Source of the DNA: Anaerolineae bacterium | GTDB taxonomy: Bacteria > Chloroflexota > Anaerolineae > UBA4142 | Length of the DNA: 19,252 bases | Direction of reading: 5' to 3' | Assembly: GCA_026417715.1 (NCBI GenBank) | Contig: JAOACU010000016.1 | Span: 1-19,252, forward strand | Part shown: piece by piece, positions 1-7,117 of the stretch | Position numbering within the stretch: position 1 is the first letter of the stretch | Layout of the letters: each line of letters opens with the position of its first letter | The notes under the pieces: generated by a model | What the model was told of the DNA's origin: nothing | The model's database searches: none | The model's input: the letters and a program-made list of their open reading frames with translations, nothing else | Position numbers and translations under genes: made by a program

Positions 1-19
1 AGATGTGTATAAGAGACAG
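1..19 (+). other. Tn5/Nextera mosaic-end adapter remnant (library artefact)
   Basis: The first 19 bases match the Tn5 transposase mosaic end used in Nextera libraries (AGATGTGTATAAGAGACAG). Read in the frame of the next ORF it gives the tell-tale peptide MYKRQ, with GTG at 5-7 as the apparent start. It is untrimmed adapter at a contig end, not genomic sequence, and any start codon inside it is false. Confidence 0.95.
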
Positions 20-190
20 GTGATCAACGGTGTTCACTTTGGTAAACGTTGGAAACATATGGTTCGTAATGCACAACAAAGTCTCAAAAAGCGGGGCGTG
101 ATTAATTATGATGGACGGCGTTGGTTTTTAACAACTGTCGCACCAGATAATATATCGGGGAATCAAACTATCTATCCGTTTTCACCCTAG
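20..190 (+). CDS. C-terminal fragment, possible winged-helix (Mrr N-terminal-like) protein
   Basis: This open frame runs in from the adapter and stops with TAG at 188-190, leaving about 56 genomic residues of a gene whose 5' end lies off the contig. The segment FGKRWKHMVRNAQQSLKKRG followed by VINYDGRRWFLT resembles the end of a winged helix, with a helix of alternating basic residues and then a short beta wing. This pattern occurs in the N-terminal domain of Mrr-type restriction proteins. That similarity is from memory and weak. The stretch is visibly more AT-rich than the following genes, which may mean recent transfer. It could equally be the tail of any DNA-binding protein. No reliable function. 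Confidence 0.4.
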   Translation: MINGVHFGKRWKHMVRNAQQSLKKRGVINYDGRRWFLTTVAPDNISGNQTIYPFSP

Positions 191-213
191 TTCATAACTA
201 TCGGACGTGACCT

Positions 214-1374
214 ATGCTTCGCATCGTTTGCACTGCTGACAATCACTTGGGGCGTTACTACAGCAAAATGAACGCGCGGCAACTCGCCGAACGCCGCGCG
301 CGCTTGCGCGATGCGTTCGCGCGCACTGTAGATTTCGCTGTTCGTCAACGCGCGCACTTGTTCCTCCATTGCGGCGATTTGTTCGATCGCGAGTCACCAC
401 CACCCGCCGAACTCACCTTTGTCGCGCAACAATTCCAACGCTTGCGCGATGCCGGTGTCAAAATCTTCGCCATCAGCGGCAATCACGATATGCCCTCGGC
501 AAGCGATGGCGCGACGCCGGTGCGCATCTACGATGCGCTACGCGCCGCGCGCGTCTTTACCAAACGCACGCAAATCGAATTCGATGTGCTCTCCATCGAA
601 GGCACGCGCGTCGCGATTGGTGGCATTGCACCTGATCCGCGTTTGGATGCCGGCGCCGATCCGTTGGAGGATGTGGCGTACACGTCACCGCAAGCCGATG
701 TGACGATTTTGCTGCTGCACTGCGGGTTTGAAGGTTGTGTGCCCAAAAATTTCAACGATGCGATTCTCCCCAAGTCGCGCGTGGCACAAATGCAAGACGT
801 TCACTATTTCTTTCTCGGCGATTTGCATCGCACGCACAAAGCCGTCATCGAACGCGCGACCGTCATCATTCCCGGCGCGACTGAACGAATGACGTTCGGC
901 GAAGTGGATGAATCGGTTGGGTTTTACTACGCCGAACTCGAAGGCAAGCACGCAGTCAAGTTGCAACATCAACGTATCGAACCGCAACCAATGCGCCGCG
1001 AAACGATTCGCACGACCGATTTACCGAACGATACGCCCACCGAGTACATCTTTGAGCGTTTGCGCGCGTGGGCAGACCCCGAACAATTGATGCAACTGCA
1101 CCTCGAAGGTCCGCTCGCGCGCGAGGTGTATCATCGTTTGAAATTCTTCGATATTTGGCGTTTGGGGAACGAACTAAACTTTTACTTCGATCTTGATCGC
1201 GCTCAGGTGGAATTGAAAAGCAATGATACTCAAGGAACAGTTGGCGGAGGCGCGGTCATCAGTTTGCGTGAAGAGATTGCAAGTGTGGCACAGGAACTCG
1301 CTCAGCGCGTCGGGGAAGATGACGCGCTGATTCAAGCGGCAAAAGAGAAGGTATTAGCGCAATTGGCTATCTAA
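214..1374 (+). CDS. SbcD/Mre11-type metallophosphoesterase, DNA repair exonuclease
   Basis: A 386-residue calcineurin-like phosphoesterase of the SbcD/Mre11 group, which would process DNA ends as a metal-dependent nuclease in the cytoplasm. The phosphoesterase motifs appear in order: D9-x-H11 (TADNHLG), GDLFD at 54-58, GNHD at 89-92, H169 in LLLHC, and GDLHR at 202-206. The last motif is usually G-H-x-H; here the first histidine is Asp203, a variant also seen in GDWH-type relatives. The C-terminal ~120 residues are a variable capping region. No SbcC/Rad50 ATPase lies next to it, so its partner is elsewhere or it acts alone. The 3' end overlaps the opposite-strand membrane gene by 8 bases. The start is the ATG that puts the DxH motif at residue 9; the Shine-Dalgarno sequence is weak. 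The exact subfamily is uncertain. Confidence 0.85.
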   Translation: MLRIVCTADNHLGRYYSKMNARQLAERRARLRDAFARTVDFAVRQRAHLFLHCGDLFDRESPPPAELTFVAQQFQRLRDAGVKIFAISGNHDMPSASDGATPVRIYDALRAARVFTKRTQIEFDVLSIEGTRVAIGGIAPDPRLDAGADPLEDVAYTSPQADVTILLLHCGFEGCVPKNFNDAILPKSRVAQMQDVHYFFLGDLHRTHKAVIERATVIIPGATERMTFGEVDESVGFYYAELEGKHAVKLQHQRIEPQPMRRETIRTTDLPNDTPTEYIFERLRAWADPEQLMQLHLEGPLAREVYHRLKFFDIWRLGNELNFYFDLDRAQVELKSNDTQGTVGGGAVISLREEIASVAQELAQRVGEDDALIQAAKEKVLAQLAI

Positions 1375-2317
1375 AACGAAGCAAACCACCCAGCGTCACA
1401 AATAGCGCTAGCAGAGAAATCACCGCGCCGATTCGACGAATCGGCGTATCCTCGAATCGCAAGGTGACGATGTGCGATCCTGCAGGCACGTGCACCAAAA
1501 TCAACCCCTGCTCACCATACGGCTCGATTGCGATTCGTTCTCCATCGCGATACGCCGTCCACCCCGGAAAATAGCGCGTGTACACCAACACGCGCGCTGG
1601 CGCCGATGCGTCCACGTGCAGAATCGTCGAGTGTCCTCCAGTGCGAATCGTCTCGACGTGCGCGTGTGCATCGAGCGCGATCGCTTTGCGTAACGGTTCG
1701 CCGCTCAAGTACTGTTCGACGAGTGGCGAATCCTTTGGACGATCGCCGGTCATCCAAATCGTGTCGCCCAACAACTCGCCCTCTTTGAGTTCAAATTCGA
1801 TTTGCGTTTGCAGCGTGAACACGGCTTCGGTGTGTTGCGGTTGTGTGTACGGATAACTCACAGCGATAATCAGCACGACAAATGTCCACATCGTCACGCG
1901 CGATGGCGCGGCAAGCGCGTGCAATGCCGCGCCTGTGAGAAACGCCAGCGCGAACGATGTGACGATGAGCAATCGCCAAGGAAATTGCACGAACGCAATC
2001 ACCGATGCGAACGGCTCCCACAAGGGCGCGGAAATCGGAAGCATCGCAAACACCATCGCGACGACAATCGTCGCGAACAAGACGACGTGCGCGCATATCG
2101 TCGCGCGCATCCGCGCGCAACCGAGAATCGCCACGAATGCGAGCAACATCGGTACAAGTCCAAGTTGCAACGAGAATTGGTCCGCACCATACTCGCCCGC
2201 ATAGCCGTATCCCCAAAATGGCGAAAAAAGTTGATGCGCGTTGAGAAAATGTTTGCGATAGTTGAAAAATCCACCGATGAGTGGATCGCTAGTGAGGTAA
2301 CGTTGCTCGAACAACAC
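1367..2317 (-). pseudogene. C-terminal part of polytopic membrane protein (PTPS-related/YfhO-like), N-terminus missing
   Basis: Encodes 316 residues with several hydrophobic segments (about 49-70, 77-96, 100-118, 122-137, 142-157 and a last one near the C-terminus) flanking a beta-rich extracytoplasmic region that includes VYTRYFPGWTAYRDG and GSHIVTLRFEDTP. This matches the C-terminal third of large membrane proteins of the 6-pyruvoyl-tetrahydropterin-synthase-related/YfhO-like group, normally 600-900 residues and often linked to envelope glycosylation. The only usable start is GTG at 2315-2317, but the frame stays open upstream to a stop at 2477-2479 and encodes the conserved AIFWLP motif there. 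The true protein therefore began further upstream. Its coding sequence runs straight into an 8-bp repeat array and is lost. Family assignment is moderately sure; truncation is clear. Confidence 0.7.
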
Positions 2318-2330
2318 GGGCAGCCAAAAG

Positions 2331-3122
2331 ATGGCGGAGAGTGCCAGCGCGAGGAGGAGAGAAGCGAGGGGGCGAGAGAGCGAGAGGGCGAGGGGGCGAG
2401 AGAGCGAAGATACGCAATACGCAATACGTGATACCGTGATGCGTGATAGCGTGATACGCGATTCACGATTTGCGCCTCACGCCTCACGCATCGGGATCGT
2501 CCGCGACCGCGCCTTCAGTTTCTACTATCCCGAAAACTTGGAGGCATTGCAAGACGCTGGCGCGGAACTCGTGTTCATTGATGCTTTGCACGATGCGCAC
2601 TTGCCGACGGTTGACGCGCTTTACATCGGTGGTGGTTTTCCCGAAGTGTTCTTGCGTGAACTGGAGGCGAATGCGTCATTGCGCGCCGAGATTCGCGCGG
2701 CAATCGAAGACGGTTTGCCGGTCTATGCCGAGTGCGGTGGGCTGATGTATCTTGCGCGCGCGATTGTGTGGCAGGGAACGCGCGGCGAAATGGTTGGCGC
2801 GTTGCCGTTCGATGTGGTGATGACGGACAAACCGCAAGGACACGGTTACGTCGAACTTGAAGTGGTGGGCGACAATCCTTTGTTCGCGCGCGGCGCGCGT
2901 GTGCGCGGGCACGAGTTTCACAACTCTAGGATAGACTTGTCGGGTCAAGCAGACCTACAAGGTCTTGGCTATGCTTACCGCGTCACGCGCGGTCACGGTT
3001 TGGATGGCGCGCGCGATGGCATCGTTTACAAAAATGTGTTAGCCAGTTATACGCACTTGCACGCCTTGAGCACGCCCGAATGGGCAAAGGCGTTTGTCAG
3101 CAAGACGCGTGAGGTTAGATAG
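2331..3122 (+). CDS. Glutamine amidotransferase half of a CbiA/CobB-type a,c-diamide synthase (N-terminal domain missing)
   Basis: From about residue 53 (base 2487) the protein is a class I-like glutamine amidotransferase domain of the cobyrinic acid a,c-diamide synthase family: RIGIVRDRAFSFYYPENLE, YIGGGFPE, the catalytic-Cys motif YAECGGLMYL, then HEFHNSRI and the C-terminal SYTHLHALSTPEWA, where the conserved His lies. The family normally has an additional ~200-240-residue ATP-binding dethiobiotin-synthetase-like domain in front; none is present. Residues 1-52 are translated tandem repeat (arginine/serine/glutamate rich), and the ATG at 2331 or 2439 is not a convincing start. Without the ATPase domain the amidation reaction should not work. 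CbiA, CobB and CfbB cannot be separated from this half. Its stop is 2 bases before the larA-like gene. Confidence 0.8.
   Translation: MAESASARRREARGRESERARGRESEDTQYAIRDTVMRDSVIRDSRFAPHASRIGIVRDRAFSFYYPENLEALQDAGAELVFIDALHDAHLPTVDALYIGGGFPEVFLRELEANASLRAEIRAAIEDGLPVYAECGGLMYLARAIVWQGTRGEMVGALPFDVVMTDKPQGHGYVELEVVGDNPLFARGARVRGHEFHNSRIDLSGQADLQGLGYAYRVTRGHGLDGARDGIVYKNVLASYTHLHALSTPEWAKAFVSKTREVR
2364..2403. repeat. 8-bp tandem repeat (GCGAGRGR), five units
   Basis: Five successive 8-base units, GCGAGGGG, GCGAGAGA, GCGAGAGG, GCGAGGGG and GCGAGAGA, followed by GCGAAGA, which leads into a 7-bp array. On the + strand it is almost pure purine. On the - strand it reads in frame as SRPLALSL repeats upstream of the truncated membrane protein. 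This is the point where two incomplete genes meet. Confidence 0.9.
2410..2488. repeat. Degenerate heptamer array (ATACGCA/ATGCGTG/CCTCACG type)
   Basis: Units read ATACGCA, ATACGCA, ATACGTG, ATACCGTG, ATGCGTG, ATAGCGTG, ATACGCG, ATTCACG, ATTTGCG, CCTCACG, CCTCACG: mostly 7 bases with two 8-base slips. It abuts the conserved start of the CbiA/CobB amidotransferase domain at 2487 and encodes the peptide IRDTVMRDSVIRDS in that frame. Confidence 0.88.
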
Positions 3123-3124
3123 AA

Positions 3125-4858
3125 ATGAATCCTCGTACAGAACAATTGGAACAAGCAATCCGCGTGTTGTTGGAAATTTTCAACGCGGCGTATGCAAATT
3201 TTGTTGGGCTAGCGGGTTTACCCGTCGTGACCAAAGAAGGTCGCGCCGCGATCGAATCAATCCTTGTAAAACATAACGACGTTTTGCAGGGATTTCGTAT
3301 CGAGTGGCTCGATCTGAACATCTATAAAATTTTGCAAAATCTGTCGGCGCTGGGGGCAGACACGGCACAACCGCGCGCGGTGACGGCACTCACCGATTTG
3401 ATTGGCGCACTCATCGAACGCTATCGCTTTTTCTTGGGACGCGGGGTTAAACTCCTGTTCGATAAAGAGACGCGCGCGCAAATTATCGCCAACACTGAAT
3501 TTTTGCAGAGCATCGGCGCGTGGGAACGCTTGCCCGACGAGATTCGTCACCTGACTGATGGTGAAGTCACCGAGTCGGCGCAGGGCATTCCGATTACCGA
3601 CATCACCTTGCGTTCGGGTCACGACGAAATCACGTTTCGACCGGGTGGAGCGTTGTTGGGCATTCTTGCGCCACGTGATGTGCCTGCGGTATCGAATCTC
3701 GTCGAGGCGGTGCGCGCCGCGCTAGAACAACCACTCGGCGCAAAACGTTTGACCGAACTCGCGGCTGGCGTGTCGAGCGTCACAATCATCGTGGACGATC
3801 ACACGCGTCCTACGCCGACGGCGCGCATCTTGCCCGAAGTGTTAGCCGAGTTGTTTCGCGCGCGCGTGCCTGAATCGGCAATCACGATTCTCGTTGCGAC
3901 GGGAATGCATCGTCCACCGACGGCTGAAGAACTTGCGCGCATCGTGCCACCAGAAATCGCCGCGCATATTCGCGTGGTGATTCACGATTGCAAGGATGAA
4001 AACGCGCTGGTGGAAATCGGACGCGCGCGTAGTGGTGTGCCGCTCAAAATCAATCGCGCGGTAGCAGAAGCCGACTTGGTGCTGGCAATCGGAATGATCG
4101 CGCCACATCCATACGCGGGTTTCACCGGCGGTGCAAAAAGTGTTTCGCCCGGCGTGGCTAGTCTGGAAACGATTGTGGCGAATCACATCCTCAACGTTTT
4201 TCCATCCGCCGGTCCCGGACAAGTGGCAGGCAATCCAGTGCAAGAGGACATTGCGCATGCGGGACGCGCGGGCAAGTTGGCGTTTGTGGTCAACACGGTA
4301 ATGAACGGCGCAAGCCAAGTGGTGGACGTACTCGCCGGCGATCCATTCAAAGTGACCGAAGTCGGTTTTGAGCGCGCGCGCGAAATTTATCGCGCGCCAT
4401 ATCCTGCCAAAAGCGATGTGGTCATCGTCTCGTGTGGCGGACATCCGCGCGATGCGAATTTGTACCTTGCGGTGCGCGCCGTCAAAACCGCGCAACTCGT
4501 CATTCGACGCGGCGGTTACATCGTTTTGGTCGCGGGATGCGCGGAAGAAATGGGACCCGCGCGTTTCGCGCAAGTGATGCGCGATATGCCGACGATGTTT
4601 GAAGAGACCCTGCACCAAGAACCCGAACAAGTGATTGCCGCGCACGTTTTGAAAACGACCAAGACGATTGTCGTCTCGTGCGTGCGTCCCGGTGTTTTTG
4701 AAGAACTCGGCTTGCGTCACGCGGTCACTGTTGAGGACGCGTTGCAACAAGTGACACACGAACTCGGACGCGAACCCACTGTGTTGGTGATTACCAACGG
4801 CTGGACGGTAATTCCGGATAGGGTACAGGGGGGCAGGGTACAGAAATCTGACTCCTGA
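3125..4858 (+). CDS. LarA-like nickel-dependent lactate (2-hydroxyacid) racemase with N-terminal extension
   Basis: 577 residues. From about residue 160 the protein follows the LarA/DUF2088 fold, and the residues known from Lactiplantibacillus plantarum LarA are all present with identical spacing: H262 (ATGMH), H328 (APHPYAGF), K338 (GGAKS, anchor of the nickel pincer cofactor) and H354 (ANHI), matching H108, H174, K184 and H200. DDHTRPTPT at 224-232 is the cofactor-binding signature. The first ~160 residues are an extra, apparently helical region not found in standard ~425-residue LarA and not recognised. The substrate may be another 2-hydroxyacid. LarB, LarC and LarE cofactor-synthesis genes are not in the window. 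The last ~16 residues (VIPDRVQGGRVQKSDS) are repeat-derived and the stop lies in a heptamer array. Likely co-transcribed with the preceding amidotransferase fragment and hemA. Confidence 0.85.
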   Translation: MNPRTEQLEQAIRVLLEIFNAAYANFVGLAGLPVVTKEGRAAIESILVKHNDVLQGFRIEWLDLNIYKILQNLSALGADTAQPRAVTALTDLIGALIERYRFFLGRGVKLLFDKETRAQIIANTEFLQSIGAWERLPDEIRHLTDGEVTESAQGIPITDITLRSGHDEITFRPGGALLGILAPRDVPAVSNLVEAVRAALEQPLGAKRLTELAAGVSSVTIIVDDHTRPTPTARILPEVLAELFRARVPESAITILVATGMHRPPTAEELARIVPPEIAAHIRVVIHDCKDENALVEIGRARSGVPLKINRAVAEADLVLAIGMIAPHPYAGFTGGAKSVSPGVASLETIVANHILNVFPSAGPGQVAGNPVQEDIAHAGRAGKLAFVVNTVMNGASQVVDVLAGDPFKVTEVGFERAREIYRAPYPAKSDVVIVSCGGHPRDANLYLAVRAVKTAQLVIRRGGYIVLVAGCAEEMGPARFAQVMRDMPTMFEETLHQEPEQVIAAHVLKTTKTIVVSCVRPGVFEELGLRHAVTVEDALQQVTHELGREPTVLVITNGWTVIPDRVQGGRVQKSDS

Positions 4859-4875
4859 CCCCTGACCTCTGTATG
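4848..4875. repeat. Short heptamer array (CTGACYC) across larA-like end and hemA start
   Basis: Units CTGACTC, CTGACCC, CTGACCT, CTGTATG in exact 7-base steps. The array supplies the TGA stop of the upstream gene (4856-4858) and ends at the hemA ATG (4873). It occupies the position where a Shine-Dalgarno would be expected and none is visible. Confidence 0.8.
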
Positions 4876-6069
4876 GCACTGATACTGATCGGTCTCAATC
4901 ATCGCACCGCGCCGGTGAATGTGCGCGAACGCTTGGCGGTGACAGCAACGCGCTTGCCCGAACTGTTGCGCGCGTTGCGCGCGACGCCCGGCGTGGACGA
5001 GGTTGCCATCGTTTCGACGTGCAATCGCTTTGAAGTGTACGCGGTGGTGGACGAAGCCGCGACGCGTCACGCGTCGCTCGTCGAAGCGTTAGCCACTGCG
5101 CGCGGCGTGAGCGCGTGCGATTTTATGTGCTACCTAACGACGCGTGTGGACGCCGATGCTGCGCGTCATTTGTTCCGCGTGGCGGCGGGACTTGATTCGT
5201 TACTGGTGGGTGAGCATCAAATCTTGGGGCAGGTGAAAGACGCGCTCCATATCGCGCAAGACGCGGGCACGTTGGGCGATTTACTGTGTGGTTTGTTTCA
5301 ACGCGCGCTCACGACCGGCAAACGCGTGCGCAATGAAACCGAAATCGGACAAGGCGCGCGATCGTTGGGTCAGGTGGCGGTGTCCGTTGCGCGTGAAACA
5401 CTCGGCGATTTGACGAATCGTACCGCGCTGTTAATCGGTGTTGGCAAGATCAACAAGATTGCTGGACGCGCGCTGGTCGAGAGTGGTTTGCGCTGGCTTC
5501 TCGTGGCGAATCGCACCTTCGAGCGCGCAGTCGCAGTGGCACAAGAACTGGGCGGACGCGCGGTGCATTTCGACGCGCTGGCGCAAGGACTTGCCGATGC
5601 GGATGTGGTTGTCGTTGCGACGGGCGCGCCGCACATCGTTTTGCACGATAGCGATGTGCGCGCGGCGATGATGCATCGCGCTACGCGTCCACTCGTCATC
5701 ATTGATTTGGCAGTGCCGCGTAATGTGGACCCTGCCGTGCGCGAAATCGCGAATGTGCGATTGTATGATATGGACGATCTGAGTGCGGTCGTGGCGATAC
5801 ATCATCCGATGGCGGCGTCCGCGATTGCGGCTGCCGAAAAGATGGTTGCCCATCAAGTCGCCGCGTTTCTCGATTGGCAACGCGAACGTGAACTCGCGCC
5901 GCGTCTTGCTGCGTTACACGCGCAAGCAGAACAAATTCGGCGTGAGGAGGTCGCCAAAGTTCTAGCGCGCGTGTCGCTGGCGCCCGAACAACAGCAAGCG
6001 TTGGACGCACTTGCCAGCGCGCTTACCAACAAGTTGTTGTACGCGGCGACGCATACGCTCAAGGGATAG
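4873..6069 (+). CDS. hemA: Glutamyl-tRNA reductase
   Basis: Reduces glutamyl-tRNA(Glu) to glutamate-1-semialdehyde with NADPH, the first step of C5 tetrapyrrole synthesis (heme, cobalamin precursors). The signatures are clear: GLNHRTAPVNVRE at 7-19, STCNR at 48-52 with the catalytic Cys50 at the same number as in the E. coli enzyme, GEHQILGQVK at 113-122, a Rossmann segment ALLIGVGKINKIAGRAL near 185-201, and a C-terminal dimerisation helix ending LTNKLLYAATHTLKG. At 398 residues it is complete. The ATG at 4873 is required to keep the N-terminal motif; the ribosome-binding region is heptamer repeat without a recognisable Shine-Dalgarno. Cytoplasmic. Its placement after a CbiA/CobB-type gene fits a tetrapyrrole theme, although the next enzyme, HemL, is not here. 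Confidence 0.96.
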   Translation: MALILIGLNHRTAPVNVRERLAVTATRLPELLRALRATPGVDEVAIVSTCNRFEVYAVVDEAATRHASLVEALATARGVSACDFMCYLTTRVDADAARHLFRVAAGLDSLLVGEHQILGQVKDALHIAQDAGTLGDLLCGLFQRALTTGKRVRNETEIGQGARSLGQVAVSVARETLGDLTNRTALLIGVGKINKIAGRALVESGLRWLLVANRTFERAVAVAQELGGRAVHFDALAQGLADADVVVVATGAPHIVLHDSDVRAAMMHRATRPLVIIDLAVPRNVDPAVREIANVRLYDMDDLSAVVAIHHPMAASAIAAAEKMVAHQVAAFLDWQRERELAPRLAALHAQAEQIRREEVAKVLARVSLAPEQQQALDALASALTNKLLYAATHTLKG

Positions 6070-6070
6070 A

Positions 6071-7045
6071 ATGTACACGCGTTCAAATTCCTTACGTGGT
6101 GCCATACGCGTAGTGGCTGGGATTGATGCGGGCGGGACGCGCACGCGCGCATGGATTGCTAACGAGCGAGGCGACATTCTTGGCAAAGGCGAAGCCGGTC
6201 CCGGCAATCCGCACGCCAGCACCACTGAAAACGCGCGACGAGAAATCCTCTTGGCATTACAACGTGCCTGTGCCGAGGCGCGCGTCGAATTTCAAATGGT
6301 TGGCGCGGTCTGTTTGGGTGTTGCAGGCGTGGCGCGTCGCGACGAGCAGGACGATTGGCTCGAGTGGGCGCGCGCGCGTTTGACGTCCCGCGTGCACCTC
6401 AGTCACGATGGCGAGTTGGTGATGGCGGCAGGATGTCCAGACAATTGGGGCATTGCTCTGATTGCGGGAACAGGTTCGAGCGCGTGGGGCAAAGCGCGCA
6501 ATGGTCGCATCGCGCGCGCCGGCGGCTGGGGCTGGTTGATGGGAGACGAGGGAAGTAGTTACGATTTGGCGCGTCGCGCCTTGCGCGCAGCGACGCGTGC
6601 CGCCGATGGGCGCGGTGAGTACACGCGTTTGTTGGAGGCAATCCTTGCGTTTTGGAATTTGCGCGAACCCGCCGAACTGATTCCGCGCGTGTATCGTTCG
6701 GGAATGCGCAATGCCGATATTGCTGCGCTGGCGATGGTGGTAGTGCATCAAGCCAACGCCGGCGATGCCGTTGCCCAGCGTTTGGTGACCGATGCGGCGA
6801 ATGCGTTGGTGGAGATGCTCCACGCGGTTACGCGTACCTTGCGTCTTCAATCAGTGACGATTCCACTCGCGCTGGCTGGCGGTTTGATTCTGAACGCCGC
6901 ATCGTTGCGCTCCGAAGTGTTGCGCACTGCCAGTGCACGCGGTTTGAATTTTCAACCAGTCACCCTCGTTCACGATCCTGTGCGTGGTGCTGTGCGCTTG
7001 GCGCTCGATTTGATACGCCAAGAATCGCCGCGCGTTGAGGGATGA
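6071..7045 (+). CDS. BadF/BadG/BcrA/BcrD-type ATPase, N-acetylglucosamine kinase-like
   Basis: A 324-residue sugar-kinase-fold protein (actin/hexokinase superfamily). Visible elements are the phosphate-1 loop VAGIDAGGTRTRAWI near the N-terminus, VCLGVAGV in the connecting strand, SHDGELVMAAG with the catalytic-type Asp, ALIAGTGSSAWG as phosphate-2 loop, and GGWGWLMGDEGSSYDLAR, a hallmark of N-acetylglucosamine kinase-like members. LALAGGLILN is the adenosine motif. It probably phosphorylates an amino sugar such as GlcNAc released during wall recycling; the substrate is inferred. I chose the ATG at 6071, one base after the hemA stop, over an earlier start inside hemA. The gene ends in a heptamer array that forms a strong hairpin. 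Confidence 0.85.
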   Translation: MYTRSNSLRGAIRVVAGIDAGGTRTRAWIANERGDILGKGEAGPGNPHASTTENARREILLALQRACAEARVEFQMVGAVCLGVAGVARRDEQDDWLEWARARLTSRVHLSHDGELVMAAGCPDNWGIALIAGTGSSAWGKARNGRIARAGGWGWLMGDEGSSYDLARRALRAATRAADGRGEYTRLLEAILAFWNLREPAELIPRVYRSGMRNADIAALAMVVVHQANAGDAVAQRLVTDAANALVEMLHAVTRTLRLQSVTIPLALAGGLILNAASLRSEVLRTASARGLNFQPVTLVHDPVRGAVRLALDLIRQESPRVEG

Positions 7046-7117
7046 CGAAGGACGAAAGACGGAGGACGAAGGACGAAGGACGAAAGAACGTTCGTCTTTC
7101 GTCCTTCGTCTTTCGTC
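7041..7117. repeat. Inverted heptamer array (GACGAAR / YTTCGTC) between convergent genes
   Basis: Left half: TGACGAA, GGACGAA, AGACGGA and three GGACGAA units in 7-base steps from 7043. After a 9-base centre the reverse complement follows as GTCTTTC, GTCCTTC, GTCTTTC from 7094. It covers the stop codon of the + strand kinase (7043-7045) and touches that of the - strand glycosyltransferase (7116-7118). Confidence 0.9.
7065..7117. terminator. Strong convergent hairpin, likely bidirectional terminator
   Basis: Bases 7072-7087 pair perfectly with 7095-7110 around a 7-base loop (7088-7094). The stem continues through one G-T pair to 7065/7117, giving 23 pairs in all. It sits between the ends of two convergent genes, where a shared terminator is expected. 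There is no T-run on either side, so classical intrinsic termination is not proven; it could also act as an RNA 3'-end stabiliser. Confidence 0.65.

Noticed and set aside
1..19. Transposon end of a natural Tn5-like element
   Set aside because: It is the hyperactive mosaic end used in library kits, at the very contig edge, with no transposase or partner end.
1802..2431. 209-codon + strand open frame opposite the membrane protein
   Set aside because: Arg/Glu/His-rich shadow whose end is the purine repeat; the opposite strand encodes clear transmembrane segments.
3842..4879. 345-codon open frame on the - strand
   Set aside because: Antisense shadow of the larA-like gene; no recognisable domains and no ribosome site.
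6011..6070. Earlier start for the BadF/BadG kinase inside hemA
   Set aside because: Would add 20 arginine/cysteine-rich residues overlapping hemA; the ATG at 6071 directly precedes the conserved phosphate loop region.
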